Positions 1-7,750 of a stretch of DNA of 15,998 bases are shown here, piece after piece (position 1 is the first letter of the stretch; every line of letters starts with the position of its first letter). The position numbers were made by a program, and so were the translations under genes. Under the pieces are notes generated by a model. The model saw only the letters and a list, made by a program, of their open reading frames with translations, was not told the origin of the DNA and searched no databases. This stretch comes from Candidatus Latescibacterota bacterium (GTDB lineage Bacteria; Latescibacterota; UBA2968; GCA-2709665). The DNA lies in the NCBI GenBank assembly GCA_012271065.1, contig JAAXHE010000067.1:1-15998 (forward strand), read 5' to 3'.

Positions 1-52
1 GACCGCTGGGAATTTTAAGACAGCTTTTCAGTCCCTATGCCGGAAATTCGAA

Positions 53-81
53 TTGCCCCGCGATTGGCGCCGGCGTATATT
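53..81 (+). promoter_or_regulatory. putative sigma70-type promoter for the BFN gene
   Basis: TTGCCC (53-58) and TATATT (76-81) are separated by 17 bp. This would start transcription near position 88 and leave a leader of about 55 nt before the ATG at 142. The -10 hexamer is the same as in the candidate promoter before the LamG gene. It was found by eye only; no start site is proven. Confidence 0.4.
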
Positions 82-141
82 CCCGGAACGCAACGGAATC
101 ATGTCAGTCAGCGCCGGCTTCACACACTGAAAGGAACCGAG

Positions 142-711
142 ATGTACGATAGATGCCGTTCTGCGGTGACTTACTCCTGCGTTTTATGCCTGTCTCTGAG
201 CGGCGTCCTCGCGCCGGCGGCGTATCCGTCGGAAAAGGACCTGGTCAAGACCGAAGTCCATCAGGTCGGGCGGGATTCGGAAGATCAATACATCGTTTTT
301 CTGCGTAACAGCGAGACCGCACGACTTCTGCCTATCTGGATCGGTCCCTGCGAAGCGATGGCAATCTGGCGCAAACTGAAGAACGAGACGTTTCCTCGTC
401 CGTTCACCCACGATCTGTTCCACAACGTTCTGGAAGGGGCCGGCGTTCGCCTCCGATCCATTGTAATCGACGAACTTCGCCCACTGAAAGAAGGGGGACT
501 GGGGAGTACGTATTTCGCCGTACTTACCCTGCAGGGTCCGGATGGAACGACGTTCAAGATGGACGCGCGTCCGAGTGATTCAATGGCGTTGGCCGTTAGA
601 ATGGGCCTACCGGTACACGTGGTTCGTGGCATCATTGAAAGCCACGGCATTCCTGAGAGTGAGGCGCCTCCGAAACCGGCTGACCCCAGAAAGACACCCA
701 GGTACTATTAG
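142..711 (+). CDS. bifunctional nuclease (BFN/DUF151) family protein, predicted exported
   Basis: This 189-residue protein belongs to the BFN/DUF151 family, whose plant founder was reported to have DNase and RNase activity; bacterial members are mostly uncharacterised. The family core is clear: LPIWIGPCEAMAI at residues 63-75, PRPFTHDLFHNVLEGAG at 85-101 and DARPSDSMALAVR at 141-153. I chose the ATG at 142 because AAGGA lies just upstream at normal spacing; an in-frame ATG at 37 would add 35 residues and overlap the putative promoter. With this start, residues about 8-27 are hydrophobic and followed by AYPSEKD, which looks like a signal peptide, so the protein may act outside the cytoplasm. 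That is unusual for the family. The C-terminus is Pro/Lys-rich. It stands alone on the plus strand and converges on the flavoprotein gene ending at 811. The family call is firm; export is an inference. Confidence 0.88.
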   Translation: MYDRCRSAVTYSCVLCLSLSGVLAPAAYPSEKDLVKTEVHQVGRDSEDQYIVFLRNSETARLLPIWIGPCEAMAIWRKLKNETFPRPFTHDLFHNVLEGAGVRLRSIVIDELRPLKEGGLGSTYFAVLTLQGPDGTTFKMDARPSDSMALAVRMGLPVHVVRGIIESHGIPESEAPPKPADPRKTPRYY

Positions 712-810
712 CCTCCCGAAGGAATCGTCCTGCCACCGGCGGTTGAATGGTGAGGAGTTTACGCGACGGAACGCCATGTCCCGATGCTGCATCTTCAGGC
801 ATGTTCGTTA

Positions 811-1356
811 TCATGACACCACATCGAAATCGTGTACGTCCTCGCCTGCCTCGATCGATAGAATATCGAGCGCGGCGGACGCACCCTGACCAGCGGAAAT
901 AATCGCCTGCGTTTTCCGCAGCCGCGTACTCCATCCCACTACGTAGAGTCCGTCTACTGCCGTACGACCGTCCCTGTCGCATCCCAGCCCGTCCGGACCT
1001 CTCTCAAGACCGATACTCACGCCAAGCTTCACATTGGTTCCGGCCGCCAGAATCAGATAGTCACCGTTGTGGGTGGCCCCGCCCTCCGCGGTCAATGTAA
1101 AACCGGCTTGCGTCTTTTCGATACCGGCGACCTGCACGTCCTCAATTCGTGCACCCTGAGCCGCGACCTGATCCCGGGAAATGCGTTGAAACTCGCTCCC
1201 GGTCAATTCGGGAATACCCAGATAATTGTAGAGCATGGCTTTATGCATGGGGGTTGTATTCTGCCCGAACACCACAACATCCATGCCGTTCTTGGCCAGG
1301 AACAGAGCCGCGCTCAGTCCACCGGGACCATCTCCTACCACCAATACCGATGCCAT
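811..1356 (-). CDS. minimal FAD-only thioredoxin-reductase-like flavoprotein
   Basis: This 181-residue protein resembles thioredoxin reductase reduced to its FAD domain. A dinucleotide-binding GDGPGG lies at residues 8-13, the strand motif LILAAGT at 101-107, and the C-terminal FAD-contact region VDGLYVVGWSTR at 134-145, followed by the helix with AIISAGQGASAALDIL. The roughly 120-residue NADPH-binding insertion of thioredoxin reductases is missing and there is no CxxC; the only cysteine is C126. The Asp expected after VG in the second FAD motif (usually GD) is Trp142. It therefore probably binds FAD but cannot do the standard NADPH-to-thioredoxin reaction unaided. The ATG at 1356 follows GGAGG with a 5-nt spacer. 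It lies 62 bp downstream of the DUF255 thioredoxin-fold gene on the same strand, so it is probably co-transcribed. Short FAD-domain proteins of this kind occur in other prokaryotes as unnamed FAD-dependent oxidoreductases. Confidence 0.82.
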   Translation of the reverse strand: MASVLVVGDGPGGLSAALFLAKNGMDVVVFGQNTTPMHKAMLYNYLGIPELTGSEFQRISRDQVAAQGARIEDVQVAGIEKTQAGFTLTAEGGATHNGDYLILAAGTNVKLGVSIGLERGPDGLGCDRDGRTAVDGLYVVGWSTRLRKTQAIISAGQGASAALDILSIEAGEDVHDFDVVS

Positions 1357-1418
1357 TACATCCTCCTGTCAGGGCGTTTAAACCAACTTGTGTCTGCGAT
1401 TGGCGCTATCGTGTCCCC

Positions 1419-3497
1419 TCACGATGGATTCCGCAGCAATGCATGCAGTTGGGTATCTGTTGTAACCGGTGCGGAACAGACTGAATTTCTGCACACGTAC
1501 GCGGTGGGTCTTCCATTAATTGCCTTCTTGTCCGAAAGTAATGGAATGCGCCGCGCCAGATCTTCCCTCTTGTCCGGATCCGCGAGAACGATCACCCGGC
1601 TGGATGGCAGGCGTCCGTAAGCGGTCTTCAGGAGATCTTTCGTCGCTGAATCCTCCGGTTCGCCCACCAAAACGATCTCAACCGGACGCCTGGTGAAGGT
1701 GTCCAGACCGCAGAGCATCTGGCCGAAACCGGATGGCATCTCTCGGAGCATCGGTTCGAACAGCTTCAGGGTCTGCTCCGCCTTCTGCCACAGGTCCGGC
1801 CGGTCGAGAATCGTACCCAGACGCATCAGCGACATAACGGCCATCGAATTTCCGGATGGTATTGCGTTGTCGTACGGATTCTTTGAGCGTACGATCAGTT
1901 TTTCATTCGCCCGACCTGTGAAATAGAAACCGCCCTGCTTCGGATCCCAGAATTCCAGGAGCATCGTCTCTGTGAGTGCCTCCGCCGCATTCAGCCAGCG
2001 AGGATCGAAGGAGGCTTCGTAGAGGTCGAGCAGTCCGTTGCTGAAGAAGGCGTAATCGTCCTGGTAACCGGGGAACCGGGCCCTCCCGGTGTTGTAAGTG
2101 TGCAGCAGATGGCCGGATTCCGTCTGCATATTCCGGAGTATGAAATCGGCCGAGTTCTGCGCCGCTGCCAGATACTCCGATCGACCGAGAACCTGATACG
2201 CGCGAGCAAGAGCCGAGATCATGAGACCGTTCCAGCTCACCTGGATTTTATCGTCACGCTCCGGCTTGATCCTGTTCTCGCGGACATCTGCCAATATCTT
2301 CCGCCCGCGCTGAATCACATCGTCCAGGCGCTCCGGGTCCACATCCAGGAAACGGGCCAATTCTGACACTTCAACCGGTATATTCAAGATGCTCTTTCCG
2401 TGTTCAAAATTACCCTCCGGACGCACATCGTAGTACCGGCAAAACAGCCGTCCTTCTTCCTGCCCCATTAATGCGCACACCTCCTCCTGGTCCCAGACGA
2501 AAAACTTGCCCTCCTCCCCTTCGCTGTCCGCGTCCTGAGTGGAATAGAATCCGCCCTGCGGGTCGGTCATCTCGCGAATGACGTATGACAGTGTTTCCCG
2601 CACAATCTGCCGAAACAGTGGCTCTCCGGTGTGTTGAAAGGCTTCCAGATAGAGTACGGTCAACAGGGCATTGTCATAAAGCATCTTCTCGAAGTGGGGG
2701 ACCAGCCAGCGATGGTCAACGGAGTACCGGTGAAATCCGCCGCCCAGATGATCGTATATCCCTCCCCGCGCCATCTTCCGCAGGGTGAGAAGTACCATAT
2801 CCATTGCATTGCGATTCCCGGTTTTCTCGAATTCCCGAAGAAAGACCGACAGATTCATGGTGCCGGGAAACTTCGGCTGCGATCCGAATCCTCCATTCTC
2901 CCAGTCAAAGTTACGGGCGATTTGCGAATGTCCTTCAGAAAACAAAGCTCCCGTCAACGTTCCATCCAGGTTTCGCAGGTCGGTCAGCCGTTTCAATCCG
3001 GCCATCAGGCGTTCGGCAGCTTCTCCTACTTTGCCCCTGTTGTCGCGGTAATGCGTTGCCACTGACCGGAGTACGTCGGGAAATCCGGGGCGGCCGTATC
3101 TGCTGTCGGGAGGGAAATAGGTGCCGCCGTAAAACGGTGTTCCGTCCGGTGTGAGAAACACACTCATCGGCCATCCGCCTGCGCCGGTCATCATCTGTAC
3201 CGCATTCATGTAAATCTCGTCCACATCCGGCCGTTCTTCGCGGTCTACCTTGACGTTCACGAAGAATTGGTTCATCACGGCTGCGATGGCTTCATTTTCA
3301 AATGACTCCCTCTCCATCACGTGACACCAGTGACAGGCCGAATATCCGATACTCAGGAAAACGGGACGGTCTGCTTTCTTCGCAAGTTCAAAGGCCTCGT
3401 CGCCCCACGGATACCAGTCCACCGGGTTATGTGCGTGTTGCAGCAGATAGGGACTGGTCTCGTGTAACAACCTGTTTGCAAATCGTGGTTTTTTCAT
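1419..3497 (-). CDS. DUF255/SSP411 (YyaL-type) thioredoxin-domain protein
   Basis: This 692-residue protein has the usual length and layout of the family that includes human SPATA20/SSP411 and Bacillus YyaL. The N-terminal thioredoxin-like domain (about 1-170) holds NPVDWYPWG near 24-32, the redox motif C55-H-W-C58, [11 protein letters not shown] at 83-93 and GGWPM at 108-111. The rest is the (alpha/alpha)6-toroid-like region with [17 protein letters not shown] at 245-261 and [13 protein letters not shown] at 267-279. The biochemical role of the family is not settled; the CxxC suggests thiol-disulfide chemistry or a chaperone-like function. No signal peptide is visible, so it is probably cytoplasmic. 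The ATG at 3497 has only a weak upstream ribosome-binding site, but the N-terminus matches the family start. It lies 32 bp after the metallophosphoesterase gene and 62 bp before the mini-flavoprotein gene, all on one strand, which suggests one operon. Confidence 0.95.
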   Translation of the reverse strand: MKKPRFANRLLHETSPYLLQHAHNPVDWYPWGDEAFELAKKADRPVFLSIGYSACHWCHVMERESFENEAIAAVMNQFFVNVKVDREERPDVDEIYMNAVQMMTGAGGWPMSVFLTPDGTPFYGGTYFPPDSRYGRPGFPDVLRSVATHYRDNRGKVGEAAERLMAGLKRLTDLRNLDGTLTGALFSEGHSQIARNFDWENGGFGSQPKFPGTMNLSVFLREFEKTGNRNAMDMVLLTLRKMARGGIYDHLGGGFHRYSVDHRWLVPHFEKMLYDNALLTVLYLEAFQHTGEPLFRQIVRETLSYVIREMTDPQGGFYSTQDADSEGEEGKFFVWDQEEVCALMGQEEGRLFCRYYDVRPEGNFEHGKSILNIPVEVSELARFLDVDPERLDDVIQRGRKILADVRENRIKPERDDKIQVSWNGLMISALARAYQVLGRSEYLAAAQNSADFILRNMQTESGHLLHTYNTGRARFPGYQDDYAFFSNGLLDLYEASFDPRWLNAAEALTETMLLEFWDPKQGGFYFTGRANEKLIVRSKNPYDNAIPSGNSMAVMSLMRLGTILDRPDLWQKAEQTLKLFEPMLREMPSGFGQMLCGLDTFTRRPVEIVLVGEPEDSATKDLLKTAYGRLPSSRVIVLADPDKREDLARRIPLLSDKKAINGRPTAYVCRNSVCSAPVTTDTQLHALLRNPS

Positions 3498-3529
3498 TGA
3501 GATTTTCGAAAACCTGGTCTATGTTGTAC

Positions 3530-4915
3530 TCATTGGAAACACAACAATGTCGTTGCCGGTCGTCCCGGCTTCATCTTCATCAGCAAGCTTGAATTCCACG
3601 CGCCCCACCGGTCTGACCAGGTAAATATCTCGCCTGTCGGGCGTGTGCGCACAAATCGTCCACCCGGCAAGACCGCTTCGAGTATAAAGTTGCCCAGCGT
3701 ACATGCCTCGTTCCGGGGAACCTGGATCTCGAGCCGGTTTTCCATACGCAGATGTTCAAGGCATTTCGCTGGCAAATCCATCCGGATCGGCGCATAGTCG
3801 TTCGCGGGAGGGAGGCTGCCGACCAGTACGCCATTGAGGAATACCTTTTTGTCCTGGCGCAGGGCATGCCATCCGCAGAACCGAAGGGAAGCACGCCGGA
3901 TATGATTCAGGTCGTCGTAAATCAATTGGGCATCCGGCGGATGGTCCATCTTTTCGAATGCCGAGAGATCTCCCGGGCGTTGCCAGACGAGTCGTGTTTC
4001 CACACCTCGATTCAAGTGATGCCATGACGCTTCGACCGAGGTTCGGCCGACGTGAACAATAAACCATCCTGGCGCCGTATTTTCGAGGTAGCCTGGCCAA
4101 CAGGTCAGCACGTCCTGGGGATACGGTATCAGGTCCTGTACCCGGTCCAGCGGCGTTGGCATCTCACTGGAAAGTCCGATGGACGCGCACATGCATTGCA
4201 GAACCGGGCGTCCATCCGTACGGTGAAGTAACACGTTCTGGTTGTGGGTATGCCCGCAAAAAAAAGCGTCAACCGGATGCTCCTGCAGTATTTCCGGCAG
4301 ATCGAGATGGAGGTCGATGTTGGTGAAAAAGGCCCTTGCCAGCGGCCAGACAGGATGATGTCCGAACAGAAACGTTCGATCAATTCCCGCGGCCTCCCGT
4401 TCATTCAATGCGAGTTCCAGCCATTCCCGTTGTGCGCCCTTCCGTTTCCAGGCGGGGGTGTCGAGGAAAATGAGCCGGCAGCCGGCGACGTCCAGAAAGA
4501 AAAACCGCTCCTCGGGTGTCCTGCCCAGCCAGCGGCCCAGATACGGACGAACAACGCTGTCGAATGCCTCGACTCTGTCCCTGTTTCCGCACGCAAACAG
4601 AAGCGGAATCCCGTATCCCTCGAAGAATTCCAGCCCTTCCTTGATCTCATCGACCGCGAGTTCGACGTCTTGATGGCCCTCCACCAGATCACCGGTGATG
4701 ACCAGGAATTCAGGAGAAACTTCCTTTAGAGAGGCCATCATCGGCATCAGGACATATCGAACGCTCTCAAGATACTGGTCAATCTGCAAGGGACGAAACG
4801 AACCGCCGGTGTCGCCCGTCGGTCGGCCAAATTTTGAATGCAGAAAATGCGTGTCACCCACCACGGCAAAAGTGAACGGTTTCTCGAGTCTTTGGCCGAC
4901 CTCCTGGAGATTCAT
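3530..4915 (-). CDS. calcineurin-like metallophosphoesterase with uncharacterised C-terminal region
   Basis: This 461-residue protein has the calcineurin-type phosphoesterase core, which uses a two-metal centre to hydrolyse phosphomono- or diesters. The motifs come in order: GDTH at residues 20-23, GDLVEG at 75-80, GNRD at 110-113, GHHPVW at 185-190 and GHTHN at 221-225. The third motif is normally GNHD; here the histidine thought to act in catalysis is Arg112, encoded by AGG. All other metal-ligand motifs look intact. Residues about 250-461 form a further region I do not recognise; it reads like beta-rich segments. No signal peptide is visible. A GTG at 4918 is in frame, but the ATG at 4915 has the better spacing (7 nt) from GAGG at 4923-4926. 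That GAGG overlaps the stop codon of the upstream Spy-like gene, so translation is probably coupled. The substrate cannot be read from the sequence. Confidence 0.88.
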   Translation of the reverse strand: MNLQEVGQRLEKPFTFAVVGDTHFLHSKFGRPTGDTGGSFRPLQIDQYLESVRYVLMPMMASLKEVSPEFLVITGDLVEGHQDVELAVDEIKEGLEFFEGYGIPLLFACGNRDRVEAFDSVVRPYLGRWLGRTPEERFFFLDVAGCRLIFLDTPAWKRKGAQREWLELALNEREAAGIDRTFLFGHHPVWPLARAFFTNIDLHLDLPEILQEHPVDAFFCGHTHNQNVLLHRTDGRPVLQCMCASIGLSSEMPTPLDRVQDLIPYPQDVLTCWPGYLENTAPGWFIVHVGRTSVEASWHHLNRGVETRLVWQRPGDLSAFEKMDHPPDAQLIYDDLNHIRRASLRFCGWHALRQDKKVFLNGVLVGSLPPANDYAPIRMDLPAKCLEHLRMENRLEIQVPRNEACTLGNFILEAVLPGGRFVRTRPTGEIFTWSDRWGAWNSSLLMKMKPGRPATTLLCFQ

Positions 4916-4922
4916 CACAAGA

Positions 4923-4926
4923 CCTC
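4923..4926 (-). promoter_or_regulatory. ribosome-binding site overlapping the upstream stop codon
   Basis: On the minus strand, GAGG (4926-4923) shares bases with the TGA stop (4927-4925) of the Spy-like gene and lies 7 nt before the ATG at 4915 of the metallophosphoesterase. This favours the ATG over the GTG at 4918, where the spacer would be 4 nt, and suggests translational coupling. Confidence 0.65.
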
Positions 4927-5398
4927 AAACACCGCCGCCCGGCGGACCGCCGCCCCGCCGGCCGCCGCCGCGTCCACGTTGAAACCCGCGACGCATTCTC
5001 TCCAGATATCCATCCAGAACTTCATCCTGTTTGTCGTCCAGCACCGCCTTGACCTTCTCGAACATTGAACTCCGAAGGCGGCCGAGTTTCTCCATGATTT
5101 GCTGCCGGTCGGCGCCGTTACGCATTTCTTTCAGCAGTTCGGCCCGGCTTCCATGAATCTCCATTAGAGCTTTTCTGATCTTAATCAGTTGGTCGTCCTT
5201 CAACGATATCTTTTCGTCGAAAGCCAGAAAGCTCAGCGTCTGCTCCAGGGGCAACATCATTCGCATCCGGGCCGCGCCCCCGCGCCGTCCCCGTTCGCGT
5301 CCGCCCCTGCGATCGGGCTGTGCCGCTGCATCCATGGTAAGCGCCAATACGACAAAGGCAATCAGCGCAAGTCCCGTAATTCTTTCGCCCCGCTTCAT
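4925..5398 (-). CDS. small exported Spy/CpxP-like protein with Arg/Gly-rich tail
   Basis: This 157-residue protein begins with a clear signal peptide (KRGER, then a hydrophobic stretch at 8-20, and an AAAQ cleavage area near 24-27). An Arg/Gly-rich linker follows at about 29-43. Next is a helical, charged core with ISLKDDQLIKIRKAL and later VLDDKQDEVLDGYL, resembling the paired helices of periplasmic Spy/CpxP/zinc-resistance-type proteins, which bind unfolded proteins or metals. The last 20 or so residues are almost only Gly, Arg and Pro. I chose the ATG at 5398 because a strong GGGAGG lies 6 nt upstream; the open frame extends to 5548 but those extra codons run into a dispersed repeat and do not look like protein. 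Its stop overlaps the ribosome-binding site of the metallophosphoesterase. The family link is by pattern, not by strong motif, so the function is open. Confidence 0.75.
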   Translation of the reverse strand: MKRGERITGLALIAFVVLALTMDAAAQPDRRGGRERGRRGGAARMRMMLPLEQTLSFLAFDEKISLKDDQLIKIRKALMEIHGSRAELLKEMRNGADRQQIMEKLGRLRSSMFEKVKAVLDDKQDEVLDGYLERMRRGFQRGRGGGRRGGGPPGGGV

Positions 5399-5527
5399 TG
5401 AAACCTCCCTGTGGTTGAAATCCGGTCCAGGCGGATGAAATACGGCCCGGATCAGGCGTCTTGGGTGTTCCTTAGACAGCCGGGATCCGGGCGGCGTTCC
5501 ATCATACAACACAGGCTTCCAGGCTGG

Positions 5528-5626
5528 CAGCCCGTTGAAAGAGCCCATCCGGGCTGCGGCCGGCCCTTGCGGTCGAAATACCGCGTTGCGCGGCCTCGCC
5601 AGCAGAGCGACTTTATCAAAGAGCTG
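5528..5626 (-). repeat. dispersed 99-bp repeat, copy A
   Basis: Read on the minus strand, this 99-bp stretch aligns without gaps to 14209-14307, with about 82 of 99 positions identical by my count. It ends in TTTCAACGGGCTG, the inverted form of the family's left end. The left end in this copy (CAGCTCTTTGATA) is more diverged. It begins on the base after the TAG stop of the OPT-like gene. It includes an internal hairpin (5542-5555). There is no coding capacity, so it is a non-autonomous or REP-like element. Confidence 0.8.
5537..5555 (-). terminator. terminator-like hairpin inside repeat copy A
   Basis: On the minus strand AGCCC and GGGCT pair around a GGAT loop and are followed by CTTTC. It lies about 70 bp after the stop of the OPT-like gene, so it could end or weaken transcription before the Spy-like gene. 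The 5-bp stem and interrupted T run make it weak. Confidence 0.35.
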
Positions 5627-7675
5627 CTAGAATACGACCTGGGAGACGGCCTTTGAAATCAGCACAACGGAAACCGAAGTCATCCCGATGAGCCCCATAC
5701 CACAGTAATATCCTGCCAGCAGAATGGGTGCGTACGCCCGCCACTTGGATTCGCCGAAACGCCGGGCGAAATAGAAACGTCCAAGCAGTGCCCCGGCAAA
5801 CTGCAGGATCACGAAATGCGGCCACGTGGCAAGCGAGCCCACGAAGCCGAAAAAGAACAGCGTAGGCGCCTTCAACGCGGCCAGAATGAGATACATGAGG
5901 CCGCCAACGGCGAATCCGGCGCCGATGATTTCGGGCTTGATGATATCTTTGAGGAGTTCGACGCCGACGGTCCCTTGCCCTTCGAGGTCCGGCATTGTCG
6001 ACTTTAGCCACATCGTGGTCATTGTGGCGTCGTATGGCCAGAATGTCTGCACATAGTAATAGCTGGATGAGGGAATGGGTCCAAGTCGCCAGATGAACTC
6101 CCAGAAGATGAAGCTGAAGATGAAAATGACCACCATGGTCACCGCGGTCAATTTCACGTAACTGACAAATTTCGTTTTCGTGAGTTCCATCTGTTTGTAG
6201 GTAGGCACGGCCAGGCCGTGGTCGTGCAGCGGAAGGGGGGCGAACCAGACCGCGACGCCCTTGTATCCGGAAAGAAGTATTCCCGCTTCCCGCAAATAGG
6301 GGATACTCGCCCCGTACGGGCTTCCCGTCAGGCCGATCATGCGCGCGCCGATATAAGAAGAAATCGGCGTGTAGATGAGTCCGAAGAACACGACCCAGCC
6401 CCAGTGGAACTCGGGGACCAGCATCTGGCACATCACGATAAAGCCCAATGTGGCGGCGCCCCAGAACAGAATAGGGTAAATCATCTTCATATCCGACCGG
6501 CCCTTCGGAAGGTCCTCGAGGTCGATACCGGACGTATGATGCCCCGTTTGCTGCTTCTGACGGCGCTGTTCCATAAGCACCCGAAATACCTGGTAGAATC
6601 CAGTGAACGCGATGACGAACGAAGTGCCGATCCCAAAGCTGAGCCAGAAGTCGAACTGGTTGGAGATCGAAGTCGGGATCGCCGTCATGCCCGCGGACCA
6701 GCGGTCCAGGATTTCCCATCTGTACAGAAACGGATTGACAACCAGGTTTCCAAGGACGGCGCCGGCGAACGACCCGATAACCACCCAGAACGGCAAAACG
6801 AACCCGACGATCAGGTGGCCCAGGTCGGTTGCTACTCCAAACAGCGCCGCCGGCAGGATGGTCTTGATCTGTTCCGTGAAATCGATCCAGGGAATGGGAA
6901 GGATCTGGACCGTATCGGTCAGGAATATGCTGGACAGCGTCGGGACCACGACGTACAGAAGGCCCCAGACGAGTCCGATACACGCTCCGGTACTGAATAC
7001 CCGCCATCTCCAGCCTTCCTGCTTGGCCGATGTTTCGGCGAGCGCGGTGGCCCCGCGGGCCTGAACGGGAGCCAGCGGAAACGGCAACCGTTCGATGTCG
7101 CTCGTAATGCGAAACATCACGTACCCAAGCGACAGTCTCGCGGTATTGCTTAACAGTGTCAATGCGACGAGGATGCCGATCGGCTTCAACCACGCGGCGT
7201 GCAGGAACGTACGTTCCGCGTAAATCTCCGGATGTTCGCTGATCCGGGGAACCACCCAGTCCGGTATGAAATCCGCAAGCCCTCTGGCGGCCGGGGACTG
7301 GATAAGGTATTGGTCCCAGATCAATCCGCCGAACGGCCCTCCGTACACCAGTGCCGCACTGCCCAACCGGACGCCCACGCCCAGCAATCCGCCGGCAACC
7401 CAGTAGATGACCAGGACCTCCTGGGTCTTCAGCCGCACGAAGGACCTTTTGGCGATTTCCAGGAAGAGGATGATGGTCACCCATTCGGACGCGCCCGCCA
7501 TGTTCTGCCCGGTAACCAGGCCAAGATAGATTGCACCGGGCAGCATCACCAGGCCCACAAAAAGCGTCGCCCACAGGGTCTTCATATTGAAGCCATCTTC
7601 GAACGGCGCATCGACCGGCATGATGTTTTCGTACTGTTCCTGCTCTTCTCTAGGGTCCTTGGGTTCGATTGCCAA
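5627..7675 (-). CDS. OPT-like multi-spanning membrane transporter
   Basis: This protein of about 682 residues is very hydrophobic, with roughly 14 likely membrane segments spread along its length. The first hydrophobic region carries GAIYLGLVTGQNM, which resembles the first helix of oligopeptide-transporter (OPT) family proteins, and long Gly-rich helices recur (for example ILPAALFGVATDLGH and NPFLYRWE). The overall plan also resembles large OPT-related membrane proteins of unknown function (DUF6785-type), so substrate assignment to peptides is tentative. An in-frame GTG at 7681 lies only 1 nt from GGAGG (7687-7683), whereas the TTG at 7675 is 7 nt away, so I prefer the TTG. The gene follows the M28-like/FtsX gene by 75 bp on the same strand and is probably co-transcribed with it. 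Its stop codon directly abuts repeat copy A. Confidence 0.78.
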   Translation of the reverse strand: MAIEPKDPREEQEQYENIMPVDAPFEDGFNMKTLWATLFVGLVMLPGAIYLGLVTGQNMAGASEWVTIILFLEIAKRSFVRLKTQEVLVIYWVAGGLLGVGVRLGSAALVYGGPFGGLIWDQYLIQSPAARGLADFIPDWVVPRISEHPEIYAERTFLHAAWLKPIGILVALTLLSNTARLSLGYVMFRITSDIERLPFPLAPVQARGATALAETSAKQEGWRWRVFSTGACIGLVWGLLYVVVPTLSSIFLTDTVQILPIPWIDFTEQIKTILPAALFGVATDLGHLIVGFVLPFWVVIGSFAGAVLGNLVVNPFLYRWEILDRWSAGMTAIPTSISNQFDFWLSFGIGTSFVIAFTGFYQVFRVLMEQRRQKQQTGHHTSGIDLEDLPKGRSDMKMIYPILFWGAATLGFIVMCQMLVPEFHWGWVVFFGLIYTPISSYIGARMIGLTGSPYGASIPYLREAGILLSGYKGVAVWFAPLPLHDHGLAVPTYKQMELTKTKFVSYVKLTAVTMVVIFIFSFIFWEFIWRLGPIPSSSYYYVQTFWPYDATMTTMWLKSTMPDLEGQGTVGVELLKDIIKPEIIGAGFAVGGLMYLILAALKAPTLFFFGFVGSLATWPHFVILQFAGALLGRFYFARRFGESKWRAYAPILLAGYYCGMGLIGMTSVSVVLISKAVSQVVF

Positions 7676-7750
7676 AGCCACCCCTCCTCGTTGGGAGCAG
7701 AGAGTCGAGGGTCAACCCGCCGGTTGCCCGCGATCCGGAGCGTATACTTC

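Noticed and set aside
6218..7153. 311-codon plus-strand open frame
   Set aside because: It is antisense to the OPT-like gene, with a highly charged sequence and no domain pattern.
5616..7574. 652-codon open frame on the minus strand in another frame of the OPT-like gene
   Set aside because: Its translation is rich in Arg, Gly, Pro and His without membrane or domain structure. It is a G+C-driven shadow of the transporter, which has a coherent hydrophobic pattern.
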